Below are positions 1 through 11,097 of a stretch of 64,000 nt of DNA, one piece after another (position 1 is the first letter of the stretch; every line of letters starts with the position of its first letter). The stretch is from JABFSM01 sp963762545 (GTDB taxonomy: Bacteria > Gemmatimonadota > Gemmatimonadetes > Gemmatimonadales > GWC2-71-9). A program made the position numbers and the translations under genes. The notes beneath the pieces are model-generated. The model did no database searches and had not been told where the DNA came from. It saw only the letters and a list, made by a program, of their open reading frames with translations. The DNA is taken from positions 186,001-250,000 of the forward strand of contig CAVXLC010000007.1 in assembly GCA_963762545.1 (NCBI GenBank), given 5' to 3'.

Positions 1-1
1 T

Positions 2-1117
2 GCCGGCGGCGCCGGCGTCCTCGCCGCGCCGCTCATCACCTGGCGCGGCCACGAGGCACTCGTGGCCCAGGCCGTCGGATCCCGCCGGGCGGACCGGCTG
101 CTCGCCGCGCGCCCCGGGGTGATTCGGATCGACAGCAACGAGAATCCCAACGGCCCCGGCGAGCGGGTCTACGCGGTCATTCACCGGCACCTGGGCGAAT
201 CGAACCGCTACCCGGTGCGGAGCGAAGACGAGCTGGCCGCGGCCATCGCCGGGACCCACGCGATCCAGCCGGAGAACGTGATCCTGGGCAACGGCTCGGG
301 CGAGCTGCTGCGGGCCGCGGTCAGCGCGTTCGGGACGCCGGCCCGGGGCCTGGTGTCCCCCGACCCCACGTTCGAGGCCTGCGCCTCCTGGGCAAAATTC
401 ATCGGTGTGCCGGTAATCTCCCCGAAGGCGGATGCGGCGATGCGGCTGGACCTCGACGCGATGGCGGACACCGGTCGCGGCGCGGGCCTCGTCTACCTCT
501 GCAATCCGAACAATCCGACGGCGACGGTCCACTCGGCCGCCGACGTGAAGGCGTACCTGGAGCAGGTCAGCAGGCAATCGCCCGAGACGACGATCCTGAT
601 CGACGAGGCCTATCACGAATACGTCGACGACCCGGCGTACGGGACGGCCATTCCGCTCGCGCTCGCCAACCCGCGCGTCGTGGTCACCCGCACCTTCTCC
701 AAGGTGTTCGGTATGGCCGGACTTCGGGCCGGCTACGCGGTGGGCCAGCCCGCCACGCTGGCCCGGATGGCGTCCTGGCTGCTCGGGTCGAACATCAGCC
801 AGCTCACCCTCGTCGCCGCCGCGGCGACCGTCGGCGACCGGTCGCACATCGCGCTCGAGCAGCGCCGCAACCGGGCTGCCCGGACCTATACCCGCACGTT
901 CTTCGAGAAGGCCGGATATCAGGTGGCGCGAAGCGATGCCAACTTCCTGATGGTCGATATCAAGCGCGACGCGCGGCAGTTCAAGCTGGATGCGCTCAAG
1001 CACAAGGTCGCGGTCGGCCGGCAGTTCCCATCCTTCCCCACCTGGGTGCGGGTCTCGGTCGGAACCATGGCGGAAATGCAGAAGGCGCTGGGAGTATTCA
1101 AGGCGATGTTGGCGTGA
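2..1117 (+). CDS. HisC-like PLP aminotransferase, exported, 5' truncated
   Basis: This is a fold-type I PLP aminotransferase resembling histidinol-phosphate aminotransferase. Visible motifs are SNENPNGPG near the start, CNPNNPT, DEAYHEY, and the PLP-lysine motif TFSKVFGMAGLRAGY with the Lys codon at 701-703. A GTG at 62 could start a 351-residue protein. However, the frame stays open to the window edge and reads AGGAGVLAAPLITW before it, which looks like the hydrophobic part of a twin-arginine or Sec signal. I therefore treat the gene as truncated and probably exported. Its substrate is unknown, and an export signal argues against the cytoplasmic histidine pathway. The next gene in the same direction starts about 140 bp downstream. 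Confidence 0.85.
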   Translation, partial: AGGAGVLAAPLITWRGHEALVAQAVGSRRADRLLAARPGVIRIDSNENPNGPGERVYAVIHRHLGESNRYPVRSEDELAAAIAGTHAIQPENVILGNGSGELLRAAVSAFGTPARGLVSPDPTFEACASWAKFIGVPVISPKADAAMRLDLDAMADTGRGAGLVYLCNPNNPTATVHSAADVKAYLEQVSRQSPETTILIDEAYHEYVDDPAYGTAIPLALANPRVVVTRTFSKVFGMAGLRAGYAVGQPATLARMASWLLGSNISQLTLVAAAATVGDRSHIALEQRRNRAARTYTRTFFEKAGYQVARSDANFLMVDIKRDARQFKLDALKHKVAVGRQFPSFPTWVRVSVGTMAEMQKALGVFKAMLA

Positions 1118-1255
1118 GATCCTGGTCCGGCCCGGAACCCCTTGTGGTGTATCAATATAGAACAGTTGAGCCCGGATTCCGGCGAGGCCATTGACCCTCC
1201 CTCCCGGAAGGGGTATTTGTTAGCGTTCACTCCTCTGCACCCTGGAGTCCCCGTC

Positions 1256-3328
<2,073 letters not shown>

Positions 3329-3378
3329 CTCTCTCACACCGGCCGGTCAATCCTCCGGCATCGCTGTAGGACGAGCCT

Positions 3379-5334
3379 TTGGGCCCCACCCGTTCCTGCT
3401 CAAGCTGCGACCAATCCATCCCCGCCGAAGCGGTGTTCTGTCCCGTGTGCGGAACCCCCACCGCTTCTCCCATTCTGGGTGATACCCTCCTCGGCGTGAG
3501 CCGGGGGGCCACCAGCACCGCAACCAGCTACGAGCTCGCGCCGGAGCGCCTGCAGGCCGCGCTCGGCCCGAGCTACGAGCTGGGCCGACTGATCGGGCGC
3601 GGCGGCTACGCGGAAGTGTTCGCGGTTCGCGACCTGCGGCTGAAGCGGGAGCTGGCCCTCAAGGTGCTCCGCCCCGATCTCATTCTCACCGAGACCCTGG
3701 TCGCCCGGTTTCGCCGCGAGGCCGAGGCGGTCGGCGCGCTCCAGAACACCCACATCGTCCCGATCTACGACGTGGGCGAGGCCGACGGCATCTGCTGGCT
3801 GCTGATGCCGCTGGTGCAGGGGGAAACGCTGAAGAGCGTGCTGGCCCGCGAACAACGGCTCCCGGTGACCGAGGTCAAGCGGATTCTGCTCCAGGCGGCC
3901 GAGGCGCTCCAGACCGCGCACGAAGCCGGGGTGGTGCACCGGGACATCAAGCCGGAAAACCTGATGCTCGACGGGAAGACCGGCCGGGTGCTCCTGATGG
4001 ATTTCGGCATCGCCAAGGCGATGGATTCCTCGGTCGAGAATTCGCTCACCGGCACCGGCGTCGTGATCGGCACGCCCCAGTACATGAGCCCCGAGCAAGC
4101 CATGGGCAAGAGCGCGCCCGATCCGCGCAGCGACCAATACTCCCTGGCCATCGTCGGCTACCAGATGCTGACCGGGCGGGTGCCCTTCATGGGGGACAAT
4201 GTCCGCGAGGTCATCGCGCGGCAGCTCCTCGAGGAGCCGACCCCGCTCTCCCGGCTGGTGGCGAACATCCCCTCGGCGGTGTCGTCCACCATTCACCAGG
4301 CGATGCGCAAGGAGCCGGGCCAGCGCTTCGCGTCCATGGATGCGTTCGCGAAGTCGCTCAACGGCGAGCCGCTGACGGCGGCCGAGGGGGGCGTCACCCG
4401 GCGCGAATCCAACTTCGCGATTCCGGCGGGCAGGCGCCCCTGGCTGGCGGCGCTGGGCTGGGTCCTGGTGCTCGGTGGATTGGGCTTCGCGGGTTACCGG
4501 GCGGGCCTGTTCACCGCCGCGGCGCCGCCGGTCGCCGGGCTGACGCCGGAATCCACCACGGTGACGCACCCCGAGTCGATCCGAAAAGCGGCGGCGGTCC
4601 CGCGGCGGCCCGGCACTCCCGTCGCCGCGCGCGCCGACACCGCCTCCGCCGCCGTGGCGCCGGCGCCACCCGCCACTTGCGACGCCGCGGTCAGCGCGCT
4701 CGACTGGACGACCGCGTTTGCCAAGTGCACCGAGGAAGCCACGCACAGCCCGCTGGCCTCGCGCCATCTGGGAATGCTGTACGCGGAGGGCCGCGGCGTC
4801 GAGCGCAGCGAGCGGCTCGCGGCGCTCCATTTTGCGTTCGCCGCCGACAGCCTGGATCCGGTGGCGGTGCTCGAGATGGCCCGGCGCTACGAGAGCGGCC
4901 GCGGCGTCACCCTGGATCAGAGCAAGGCCGCCCGGAAATATCTCCTCGCCGCCAACCTCGACAGCATGCCGGAGCTCTTCGCTATCGTGGCGCGCCGCTT
5001 CGACGAGGGAAACGGGCTTCCCGAGGATCCCAAGGAAGCCGCGAAATGGTACAAGAAGGCCGCGGATGCGGGAGACGGACCCTCGATGACGCGGCTCGGC
5101 GCGGCATTCGAAAAGGGCCGGGGCGTCAAGAAGGACGAGGCCCAGGCCACCTTCTGGTACTCGGAAGCGGCCAAGAAGCAGGAGCCCGAGGCCGAGTATC
5201 AGATCGGGATGATGCTGATCAAGGGGAAGGGCGGATACGCGCAGGACGAGCAGAGCGGACTCGACTGGCTCCGGAAGGCAGCGGCCCATGGCAACGCCGC
5301 GGCACAACAGGAGCTGGCCAAGCGGGGCGGCTGA
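3379..5334 (+). CDS. Zinc-ribbon Ser/Thr protein kinase with TM segment and Sel1 repeats (tandem paralogue)
   Basis: This 651-residue protein repeats the layout of the gene before it: zinc ribbon Cys 7, 10, 21 and 24; kinase domain with GRGGYAEVF, Lys 95, HRDIKPEN from 187 and DFG at 208-210; one membrane segment (about 355-372, after RRPW); a low-complexity linker; and C-terminal Sel1 repeats. The kinase domains are close in sequence while the linker and Sel1 parts differ more, as expected for a tandem duplication whose sensing half has diverged. The TTG start at 3379 follows AGGA at 7-nt spacing. Its stop abuts the stop of the convergent flippase-like gene, leaving no room for a separate terminator. 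Confidence 0.93.
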   Translation: MGPTRSCSSCDQSIPAEAVFCPVCGTPTASPILGDTLLGVSRGATSTATSYELAPERLQAALGPSYELGRLIGRGGYAEVFAVRDLRLKRELALKVLRPDLILTETLVARFRREAEAVGALQNTHIVPIYDVGEADGICWLLMPLVQGETLKSVLAREQRLPVTEVKRILLQAAEALQTAHEAGVVHRDIKPENLMLDGKTGRVLLMDFGIAKAMDSSVENSLTGTGVVIGTPQYMSPEQAMGKSAPDPRSDQYSLAIVGYQMLTGRVPFMGDNVREVIARQLLEEPTPLSRLVANIPSAVSSTIHQAMRKEPGQRFASMDAFAKSLNGEPLTAAEGGVTRRESNFAIPAGRRPWLAALGWVLVLGGLGFAGYRAGLFTAAAPPVAGLTPESTTVTHPESIRKAAAVPRRPGTPVAARADTASAAVAPAPPATCDAAVSALDWTTAFAKCTEEATHSPLASRHLGMLYAEGRGVERSERLAALHFAFAADSLDPVAVLEMARRYESGRGVTLDQSKAARKYLLAANLDSMPELFAIVARRFDEGNGLPEDPKEAAKWYKKAADAGDGPSMTRLGAAFEKGRGVKKDEAQATFWYSEAAKKQEPEAEYQIGMMLIKGKGGYAQDEQSGLDWLRKAAAHGNAAAQQELAKRGG

Positions 5335-6303
5335 TCAGTCCATCGACCAGATCAAGGCCCACCCGATCGCGATCCAGATCAGCTCCCGCATTCGGCTCAG
5401 CGCCGCGGCGGCGAGGCCCAGCGCCGGGGTCACCCCGATCCAGCCGAACATCACGTAGAGCGCACCTTCCTTCGCGCCCAGCTCGAACGGGAGGAAGATC
5501 AGCACGTTGACCACGAGTGAGGAGAAGCTCCCCACCACGAACGCCTTGAGCGGATCGACCCCCAGCCCCATCCCGAAGAGAATCACCCAGTACTCGGCCA
5601 GCGCCAGGATCCGCCCCGCCATTTCGAAGGCCAGCGCGGCATAGAATCGGCGAGGATTGCGGGTGTACACCGCCGTAACATGCTCGTCGATTTCGTGGAA
5701 CGCGGCGGCGCGGTGCTCCAGCCGGACCGCCAGCCGGCGGAGCAGCGGAGTCCGGCGGAGCAGATCGAGGGCGTGCATGGCCAGCCCCTCGCGATGCCGG
5801 GAGAACAGGAAGATCGTGACTACGCCCAGCACCAGTCCGGTGGCCACGATGCCGCCCAGGATCAGCGGGGTGTGGGGGAGCATGATGGCGGCGGGGATCA
5901 GCGCGCCCAGCCAGGCCAGCACGTGGGCCAGCGCATGCAGCAGCCGGAACGCCACCACCGAGCCGACCGCGCGGCGCCGGCCCAGAAACTTCGTCGCGGC
6001 CACGACCTTGAGAGGCTCGCCGCCAAAGCTGGCCAGCGGGGTGGAGTAGTTGACCGCGAAGGTGACCAGCGTGATGACGAACGCCCGCGGCAGGGGGATG
6101 GGCTCTCCGCCGTCGGAGGTGAGCAGTCGCCACGCCACGGCGTTGAGGACGTAGACCGCGGCCCAGAGGGGAATGAGGGCCGCGATGACCCAGAGAGAGG
6201 AACGGAACACCGTCCAGAGCCGGACGGGTCCGGCATGCCAGACCATGAACGCCACCAGGGTGGCGCCGACCAGGAAGAAGACCAGTCGGAGGGTGCGGCT
6301 CAC
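5335..6303 (-). CDS. Flippase-like integral membrane protein (LPG_synthase_TM/UPF0104 family)
   Basis: This 322-residue polytopic membrane protein has about seven to eight hydrophobic segments and motifs of the lysylphosphatidylglycerol-synthase transmembrane family, such as ALIPLWAAVYVLNAVAWR, the FAVNYSTPLASFGGEPLK stretch and FLPFELGAKEGALY. Members are proposed lipid flippases or membrane halves of lipid-modifying enzymes, but specific functions are rarely known. It is the last gene of a seven-gene leftward operon that includes a CDP-alcohol phosphotransferase, so translocation of the operon's lipid or polyol-phosphate product is a natural guess. Its GTG start immediately follows the stop of the upstream oxidoreductase. 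Confidence 0.85.
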   Translation of the reverse strand: MSRTLRLVFFLVGATLVAFMVWHAGPVRLWTVFRSSLWVIAALIPLWAAVYVLNAVAWRLLTSDGGEPIPLPRAFVITLVTFAVNYSTPLASFGGEPLKVVAATKFLGRRRAVGSVVAFRLLHALAHVLAWLGALIPAAIMLPHTPLILGGIVATGLVLGVVTIFLFSRHREGLAMHALDLLRRTPLLRRLAVRLEHRAAAFHEIDEHVTAVYTRNPRRFYAALAFEMAGRILALAEYWVILFGMGLGVDPLKAFVVGSFSSLVVNVLIFLPFELGAKEGALYVMFGWIGVTPALGLAAAALSRMRELIWIAIGWALIWSMD

Positions 6304-7296
6304 TCAGACTGCCACGCGGCAGCCGCTCGCATGTGCGCCATACGCGGCTTCGAGCACGCGCGTGACGCGGGCGATATCCTCCAGTTGGGGGGTGCCGTCG
6401 CCATGATTGATCCGGTCGCCGAACTCGTGAAACAACCGCGCGAACCAGCGAAAATAACTCGACTTGTCCAGTTCGGTGGTGAAGTCCATCTCCAGCGGGC
6501 CGTGGCGGCCCTGGAGACGGAGCTGCCCGCCGGTCCATTCGATGCTGCCGTCGCTCCCGGTGAAACGAATCCGGGTTTCCCGGCGGTCCGCGGCCCAGGT
6601 GAGGAACATAGTCGCCAGGCGGCCGTCGAATTCGAGCAGGAGCTGCGCCGTATCCTCCACATCGTAGCCCAGGTGACGCAGCTGCCCCCCCCAGGACTGC
6701 ACCGAGCGGGGCAGTCCCGCGACGTCGAGCAACTGATAGATCAGGTGGGTGCCGTGGTCAAGGAGGATTCCGCCCCGGGCCTCGGTCCGGCGGCCCCGCC
6801 AGGGCCGGGCCGACGGGGCGGATCCCGCGTCGGCCGCCATCCGGTAGACGTGGAACTCCGCCAGGTGCCAGTCTCCGATGGCGCCGGCCTCGAGCCACGC
6901 GCGCAGCTGCATCCACGCGGGGTTGTAGCGGTATTGATGGCACGGCATGACGACGCGGCGGCCGCCCGCGGCGGCGCGGATCTGGGCGACCTCGCCGCCG
7001 GTCAGGGCCACCGGCTTCTCGCAGAGCACGTCGTAACCCGCCTCGAGTCCCCAGAGCGTCAGCTCGAGGTGGCTCGCGGTGGGCGTGCAGATGTCGATGA
7101 ACGAGAGGTCGAGGTCGGCGAGGTGCTCCCGATCGGCAAAGTGGGGAATCCCCTCCAGCCCCGCGGCCCGGCCGTCCACCGTCGCGACGATGCGGAGCCG
7201 TTCCGGGACTCCCTCTCCGCGCAGAAAACCGGGAAGGTGGGATTGCCGCGCCACGCCGCCCAGCCCGAGCACGGCGCCTCGCCGCGGGGCGGTCAC
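6304..7296 (-). CDS. Gfo/Idh/MocA family NAD(P)-dependent oxidoreductase
   Basis: This 330-residue enzyme has an N-terminal Rossmann fold (AVLGLGGVARQSHLPG), the family CEKPVALTGGE motif with its Lys, and a C-terminal GFO/IDH domain with GGILLDHGTHLIYQLLDVAG. The family oxidises or reduces hydroxyls of sugars, inositols and their derivatives with NAD(P). The GTG start overlaps the stop of the CDP-alcohol phosphotransferase gene by 4 bp (GTGA), so translation is probably coupled. In this operon it could make the keto group that the encoded aminotransferase then aminates. That order of steps is inference. Confidence 0.9.
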   Translation of the reverse strand: MTAPRRGAVLGLGGVARQSHLPGFLRGEGVPERLRIVATVDGRAAGLEGIPHFADREHLADLDLSFIDICTPTASHLELTLWGLEAGYDVLCEKPVALTGGEVAQIRAAAGGRRVVMPCHQYRYNPAWMQLRAWLEAGAIGDWHLAEFHVYRMAADAGSAPSARPWRGRRTEARGGILLDHGTHLIYQLLDVAGLPRSVQSWGGQLRHLGYDVEDTAQLLLEFDGRLATMFLTWAADRRETRIRFTGSDGSIEWTGGQLRLQGRHGPLEMDFTTELDKSSYFRWFARLFHEFGDRINHGDGTPQLEDIARVTRVLEAAYGAHASGCRVAV

Positions 7297-8204
7297 GGGA
7301 CGTTGGCGGGGAGCAGCTCGCCCGGGTGCGCCGCCAGCGATCCGAGCCGCCCGGCGGTGCGCTCATGGGACCAGAGCACCCAGAGCAGCGCCAGGTTGAG
7401 CGGCCCCAGCGTGAGCCAGAGAAAGCCGGCCGGCCAGCCCAGGCAGGCGGTCAGGCCGAGCAAAAGAAACCGGACGTTCTGGGCGATGAGCGCGCCGCGG
7501 CGCACCGTCCGGGCCTGCCGCTCCGCCCACTCCGAGGCCAGCCCCTCCGGACCACCGGTCCCCCGGAGCCGGCGCACCAGCGTCGTGGAGTGGGCGCACC
7601 AGCGGGCCTGCCTGGTCACATAGCTCCGATAGATCGACAAGCCGAGGGTGGCCAGGGGCGTTGCGCCGCGCGACGGAAGATCCTCGGGCAGGTCCAGCTC
7701 GCCGCTGCCCGCCGCGATGTAGAGATAGACCTGGCGGATGAAGTCGGCCACGCCCGATTGCAGCGAATGGCTCACCCCGGCCGCGAGCGTCAGGGTCATC
7801 ACTCCCAGCGGGGCCATGGCGTGCGCCAGCAGCAGCCGGACCATCAGATGCAAATAGAGGTTGACGAACCGCGCGTTATCCGAGATACCGTCGAGGATCC
7901 GGCCGAACCGGGTAGAGCTGCCCCGCACCCGGGCCAGCTGGCCGTCGGCGCTGTCGAGGATGTCCGAGACGATGAACAGCGCCAGGCCGGCCGCGTTGAG
8001 CCCGGGGCTGCGATAGAGGAACAGATGTCCGGCCAGGAGGCCGATGAGGAGCGCCCCGATCGTGACCTGATCGGCGCTGACCCGGGTCGGGGTCAGCGCG
8101 CGCACCACCCGCATGCCCAGCGGACGGAAGAAATGGAGGTCGATCCACTCCTCGACTGCTTCCCCCTTATGCGCCAAGCCGTTCGGCAGCGTCACGCAGA
8201 ACAT
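7293..8204 (-). CDS. CDP-alcohol phosphatidyltransferase family protein
   Basis: This 303-residue membrane enzyme has an intact catalytic signature, DG-QL-AR followed by G-RIL-D-GIS-D, matching DGxxAR(x8)GxxxDxxxD. The family moves a phospho-alcohol between a CDP-activated donor and an acceptor alcohol, with metal bound by the Asp residues. Examples are phosphatidylinositol synthase and di-myo-inositol-phosphate-phosphate synthase. Several hydrophobic segments surround the motif. The ATG at 8204 lies 38 bp inside the end of the upstream aminotransferase gene. A GTG at 8195 or TTG at 8177 are alternatives. The nearby nucleotidyltransferase gene suggests the CDP-alcohol itself is made by this operon. 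Confidence 0.9.
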   Translation of the reverse strand: MFCVTLPNGLAHKGEAVEEWIDLHFFRPLGMRVVRALTPTRVSADQVTIGALLIGLLAGHLFLYRSPGLNAAGLALFIVSDILDSADGQLARVRGSSTRFGRILDGISDNARFVNLYLHLMVRLLLAHAMAPLGVMTLTLAAGVSHSLQSGVADFIRQVYLYIAAGSGELDLPEDLPSRGATPLATLGLSIYRSYVTRQARWCAHSTTLVRRLRGTGGPEGLASEWAERQARTVRRGALIAQNVRFLLLGLTACLGWPAGFLWLTLGPLNLALLWVLWSHERTAGRLGSLAAHPGELLPANVP

Positions 8205-9501
8205 CCTCCATGACAGCCAGGGCTTCGAAGGCCTGGGCCTCGGTGATCACCAGTGGCGGGTTGATCCGGACTTCCGGATTGTAGATCATGGCCAGCACGC
8301 CGCGGGACAGGCAGCCGTCGAAGATGGCGCGGGTTTCCCGGCTCGACAGCAGCTCGGTGGTGCCCGGCCTGACCAGGTCCATCCCGATCATGAGGCCGCG
8401 GCCCCGGACGTCGTGCACGATGGGTATCTCCCGCTCCCACCGCCGCATTTCCGCCAGCATGAGGCCGCCGAGCCGGCGGCTGTGCTCCACCAGTCCTTCC
8501 TCGAGCACGATGCGCAGCGACGCCAGCGCGGCGGCCGCCGCGAGCGGGTTGCCGCCGTAGCTGGAGGAGCTCCCGCTCGGGTTGGCCCACGGCTTCGCAA
8601 AGGCCAGGCTTTCCCGCGCCATGACGCCGCTCATCGGGAAGCCGGCGCCGAACCCCTTGCCCACCGTCAGGATATCCGGGACGATGCCCTCGTGCTCCAC
8701 GGCGAACATGGTCCCGGTCCGGCCGAACCCGGTGATCATCTCGTCGCAGATCAGCAGCGCGCCGCGCCGGTCGGCCACCTCACGGAGCGCGCGGAGATAT
8801 CCCGGCGGCGGCACCACGTTGCCCGCGGTGCCCTGGATGGGCTCCACGATGATGGCTGCGAGATCGTTCGCGGTCTCCAGGTCGAGCTTGCGTTCCAGGA
8901 ACCCGACGCAGTGCCAGTGGCAGCTCTCGAACGCCATCCCGAACTCGCAGCGGGCGCACTTGGCGTACGGCGTGCTGTACCGCCCCGGGTGCAGCGGGCC
9001 GAGGGCGTGCTTGAAGCTTCCGCCCAGGAGCGGGAGCACCCCCGAGGTCTTGCCGTGAAAGCCGCCCCAGAAGCCGATCACCTCGCTCTTGCCGGTGACC
9101 GCCTTGGCCAGTCGGAGCGCGGATTCCACCGCCTCGGCGCCGCTGGAGTAGAACTGGGTCCGGGTCACGTCGCCCGGAGCGACCGAGGCGAGCAGCCTCA
9201 CCAGCTCGGCGCGGTGCGCCGTCGCGAAGCTGCCGACATGGAGCTTCGCCACCTGATCCTGGACCGCCGTCACGTAGCGGGGGTGGGCGTACCCCAGGCT
9301 CGCCACCCCGACGCCGGCCAGCAGGTCGATGTAGCGGTTGCCGTCGGCATCCCAGAGCATCGCGCCTTCGCCGTGGTCGAAGGCGATGCGGCTGAACAGC
9401 GCGACCGACTGGGTGCCCGGCGCGAGGAATCTGGCCTCGTCCTCGAAGATGGCCGCCGACCGGGGGCCGGGGAGTACGGTATGCGCGGCGACGTCGGTCA
9501 T
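8167..9501 (-). CDS. Class III PLP-dependent aminotransferase
   Basis: This 444-residue enzyme belongs to the ornithine/GABA aminotransferase class. Motifs: YIDLLAGVGVASLGYAHP, YSSGAEAVESALRLAK, LLICDEMITGFGRTG, and the PLP Lys in TVGKGFGAGFPMSG. A Cys-rich stretch (KCARCEFG...SCHWHC) is of the kind seen in some class III members. The ATG at 9501 overlaps the stop of the ATP-grasp gene as ATGA. The frame is open further upstream but only as an arginine-rich shadow of the ATP-grasp gene. The partner oxidoreductase could supply a keto substrate, giving an amino sugar or amino-inositol. The true substrate is unknown. Confidence 0.92.
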   Translation of the reverse strand: MTDVAAHTVLPGPRSAAIFEDEARFLAPGTQSVALFSRIAFDHGEGAMLWDADGNRYIDLLAGVGVASLGYAHPRYVTAVQDQVAKLHVGSFATAHRAELVRLLASVAPGDVTRTQFYSSGAEAVESALRLAKAVTGKSEVIGFWGGFHGKTSGVLPLLGGSFKHALGPLHPGRYSTPYAKCARCEFGMAFESCHWHCVGFLERKLDLETANDLAAIIVEPIQGTAGNVVPPPGYLRALREVADRRGALLICDEMITGFGRTGTMFAVEHEGIVPDILTVGKGFGAGFPMSGVMARESLAFAKPWANPSGSSSSYGGNPLAAAAALASLRIVLEEGLVEHSRRLGGLMLAEMRRWEREIPIVHDVRGRGLMIGMDLVRPGTTELLSSRETRAIFDGCLSRGVLAMIYNPEVRINPPLVITEAQAFEALAVMEDVLRDAAERLGA

Positions 9502-10367
9502 GCCAGGACTCCCCGCGGCCGGGCCGCGTGGACGTGACCCGCGATGGCGCGGGCGGCCCAGTCCCGAATCGGGGCGAAGCTGGGCCAGTCGTTGAGGTCG
9601 ATGAGAACGGGGCGCCGGTCCGGGTCGATGACCACATCGCCGCCGAAAATGTCGAGCTGCAGCTTCCCCGCGGCCCGGAACGCCAGCGCGCGAAGCGCGG
9701 GGATGTCCACGTCGGCGGAGGTGACCGGCGCGCCGGACTCGGCGAGATACGCGTGAAAGAGGGTGCCGTCGGCCACGGCGTAGAACTTCACGACCGGGCC
9801 GGGCACGTGAACCTGCACCGCGGCAAGGCCGATCCCGCGGGCGGCGAACTCCGCCAGTCCACGGGGAAGATCCGCCACGCCTTCGAGCGCCACCACGTCC
9901 TCGGGCCGCTCGGCATGGACCCCGCCTCGCTTGAGCCAGAGGGGACCGCCGCCCAGAAGCCGAAGGTCGGCGCGCTCGGCGGCACCGAGAGGCTCGTCGG
10001 TGCGCAGGAGGACGGTCGCGGGAAACGAGAGCCCGCTCCCCCGGAGCGCCGGCACCAGCCGGTGACGATGGCAGGCCAGCACGCTGGACGGGCGATTGAA
10101 GAACCGGACTCCCATGGCCTCGTGCGCGACCAGCACCTGCGACGCGGCCGGACCCTGGCACATGTTGAGATAGAGATCCGCCTCGGGCAGCGACCCGGCA
10201 GCCACCGCGTGCTCGGTCACCCGCCGGGCCGACCAGCCGAGGGCTTCGAGCTCCCGCACCGCGGCGTCGAGGATGGCCGAGTCGTTGGCCTGGTGCTGCA
10301 GCGGTGAGTAGGCCGGGCTTCGGGAAATGGCCACCAGCCGGGGATGGCCCTTGCGAGGGTAGTTCAT
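9498..10367 (-). CDS. ATP-grasp domain protein
   Basis: This 289-residue protein has an ATP-grasp-like C-terminal half: a Lys in PLWLKRGGVH, KFYAVADGTLFHAYL, and metal-binding acidic residues in LDIFGGDVVID and VLIDLNDWPSFAPIRDWA. The last motif resembles the D-x-N end motif of ATP-grasp ligases and inositol-phosphate kinases of the ITPK type. The N-terminal part (LVAISRSPAYSPLQHQAND) is not recognised. ATP-grasp enzymes join a carboxylate to an amine or thiol, or phosphorylate polyols, through ATP. The ATG at 10367 overlaps the nucleotidyltransferase stop by 4 bp. Upstream in-frame sequence is shadow coding. Confidence 0.8.
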   Translation of the reverse strand: MNYPRKGHPRLVAISRSPAYSPLQHQANDSAILDAAVRELEALGWSARRVTEHAVAAGSLPEADLYLNMCQGPAASQVLVAHEAMGVRFFNRPSSVLACHRHRLVPALRGSGLSFPATVLLRTDEPLGAAERADLRLLGGGPLWLKRGGVHAERPEDVVALEGVADLPRGLAEFAARGIGLAAVQVHVPGPVVKFYAVADGTLFHAYLAESGAPVTSADVDIPALRALAFRAAGKLQLDIFGGDVVIDPDRRPVLIDLNDWPSFAPIRDWAARAIAGHVHAARPRGVLA

Positions 10368-11095
10368 GCGGGCGGCTCCGGGAGGGTGGGGCCCATGCCT
10401 CCGAGCCAGGTGACCGCCTGGGCCAGGTCGCGCCCGGTATCGAGATCCACGATGCGTTCCACGTCCGCGGTCGCCACGTGATAGCCGTGCTCGACCAGCC
10501 ATCGCAGGAAGCCGCGCATCCGCTGCACGCCGAGCGACACGACGCGCGGCGCGAGATCGCGGATGCCGCTGCTCAGGAAATAGACGCCGCCCGTCACCAG
10601 CGCCGGCGTCACCGGCTCCGCTCCGAATGACCGCACCATCCCGTCGGATCGCCGGGTGACCCAGAGCGGCGTTTCGTCATCCACATATGACGTCACCGCG
10701 ACGCAGGCATCGGCTCCGTCCTGGAGCAGCTGATCGGCCCGGGCAAACAGGTGCTGCCAGTCCGCCGCCCGCATCACGGTATCCACCATGGTGCAGACGA
10801 TGGGTCCGGGCGGCACCGCCTCGAGCCCCCGGGCCAGGGTATGGAGCGACGACGGCGTGTCGCACGGGACGACGACGAGCCCGGCGTCAAAGGCGTCCCG
10901 CGTCAGCGCCGCGGCCTCCTCCATCACACTCCGGCGGAGCGCCGCGGTGATGCTGGTGCAGCCCAGCGACCGCAGGGTTTCCACCAGCCGGAAGACCAGG
11001 GGCCGCCCTCCGATCTGCACGAACGCCTTCGGCGTGGCGACGCCGTCGGCCCGGAGTCGGGAGCCTTCGCCGCCGGCCAGGATCAGCGCCTGCAC
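10364..11095 (-). CDS. MobA/IPCT-like nucleotidyltransferase
   Basis: This 243-residue enzyme opens with the nucleotide-binding signature ALILAGGEGSRLR followed by TPKAFVQIGGRPL, and has a likely metal Asp in CTMVDTVM. The family transfers NMP from an NTP to sugar phosphates, inositol phosphate or molybdopterin. Together with the CDP-alcohol phosphotransferase in this operon, a cytidylyltransferase for a polyol phosphate (like inositol-1-phosphate cytidylyltransferase) is the best guess. The start is GTG at 11095, two bases past the stop of the HAD gene, giving MQALILAGGEG. A longer frame exists but overlaps the HAD coding region. Confidence 0.85.
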   Translation of the reverse strand: MQALILAGGEGSRLRADGVATPKAFVQIGGRPLVFRLVETLRSLGCTSITAALRRSVMEEAAALTRDAFDAGLVVVPCDTPSSLHTLARGLEAVPPGPIVCTMVDTVMRAADWQHLFARADQLLQDGADACVAVTSYVDDETPLWVTRRSDGMVRSFGAEPVTPALVTGGVYFLSSGIRDLAPRVVSLGVQRMRGFLRWLVEHGYHVATADVERIVDLDTGRDLAQAVTWLGGMGPTLPEPPA

Positions 11096-11097
11096 CG

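Noticed and set aside
5680..7623. Long plus-strand open frame across the flippase and oxidoreductase genes
   Set aside because: Composition is Gln/Arg/Gly/His-rich without domains; the minus-strand genes have intact catalytic motifs and coupled overlaps.
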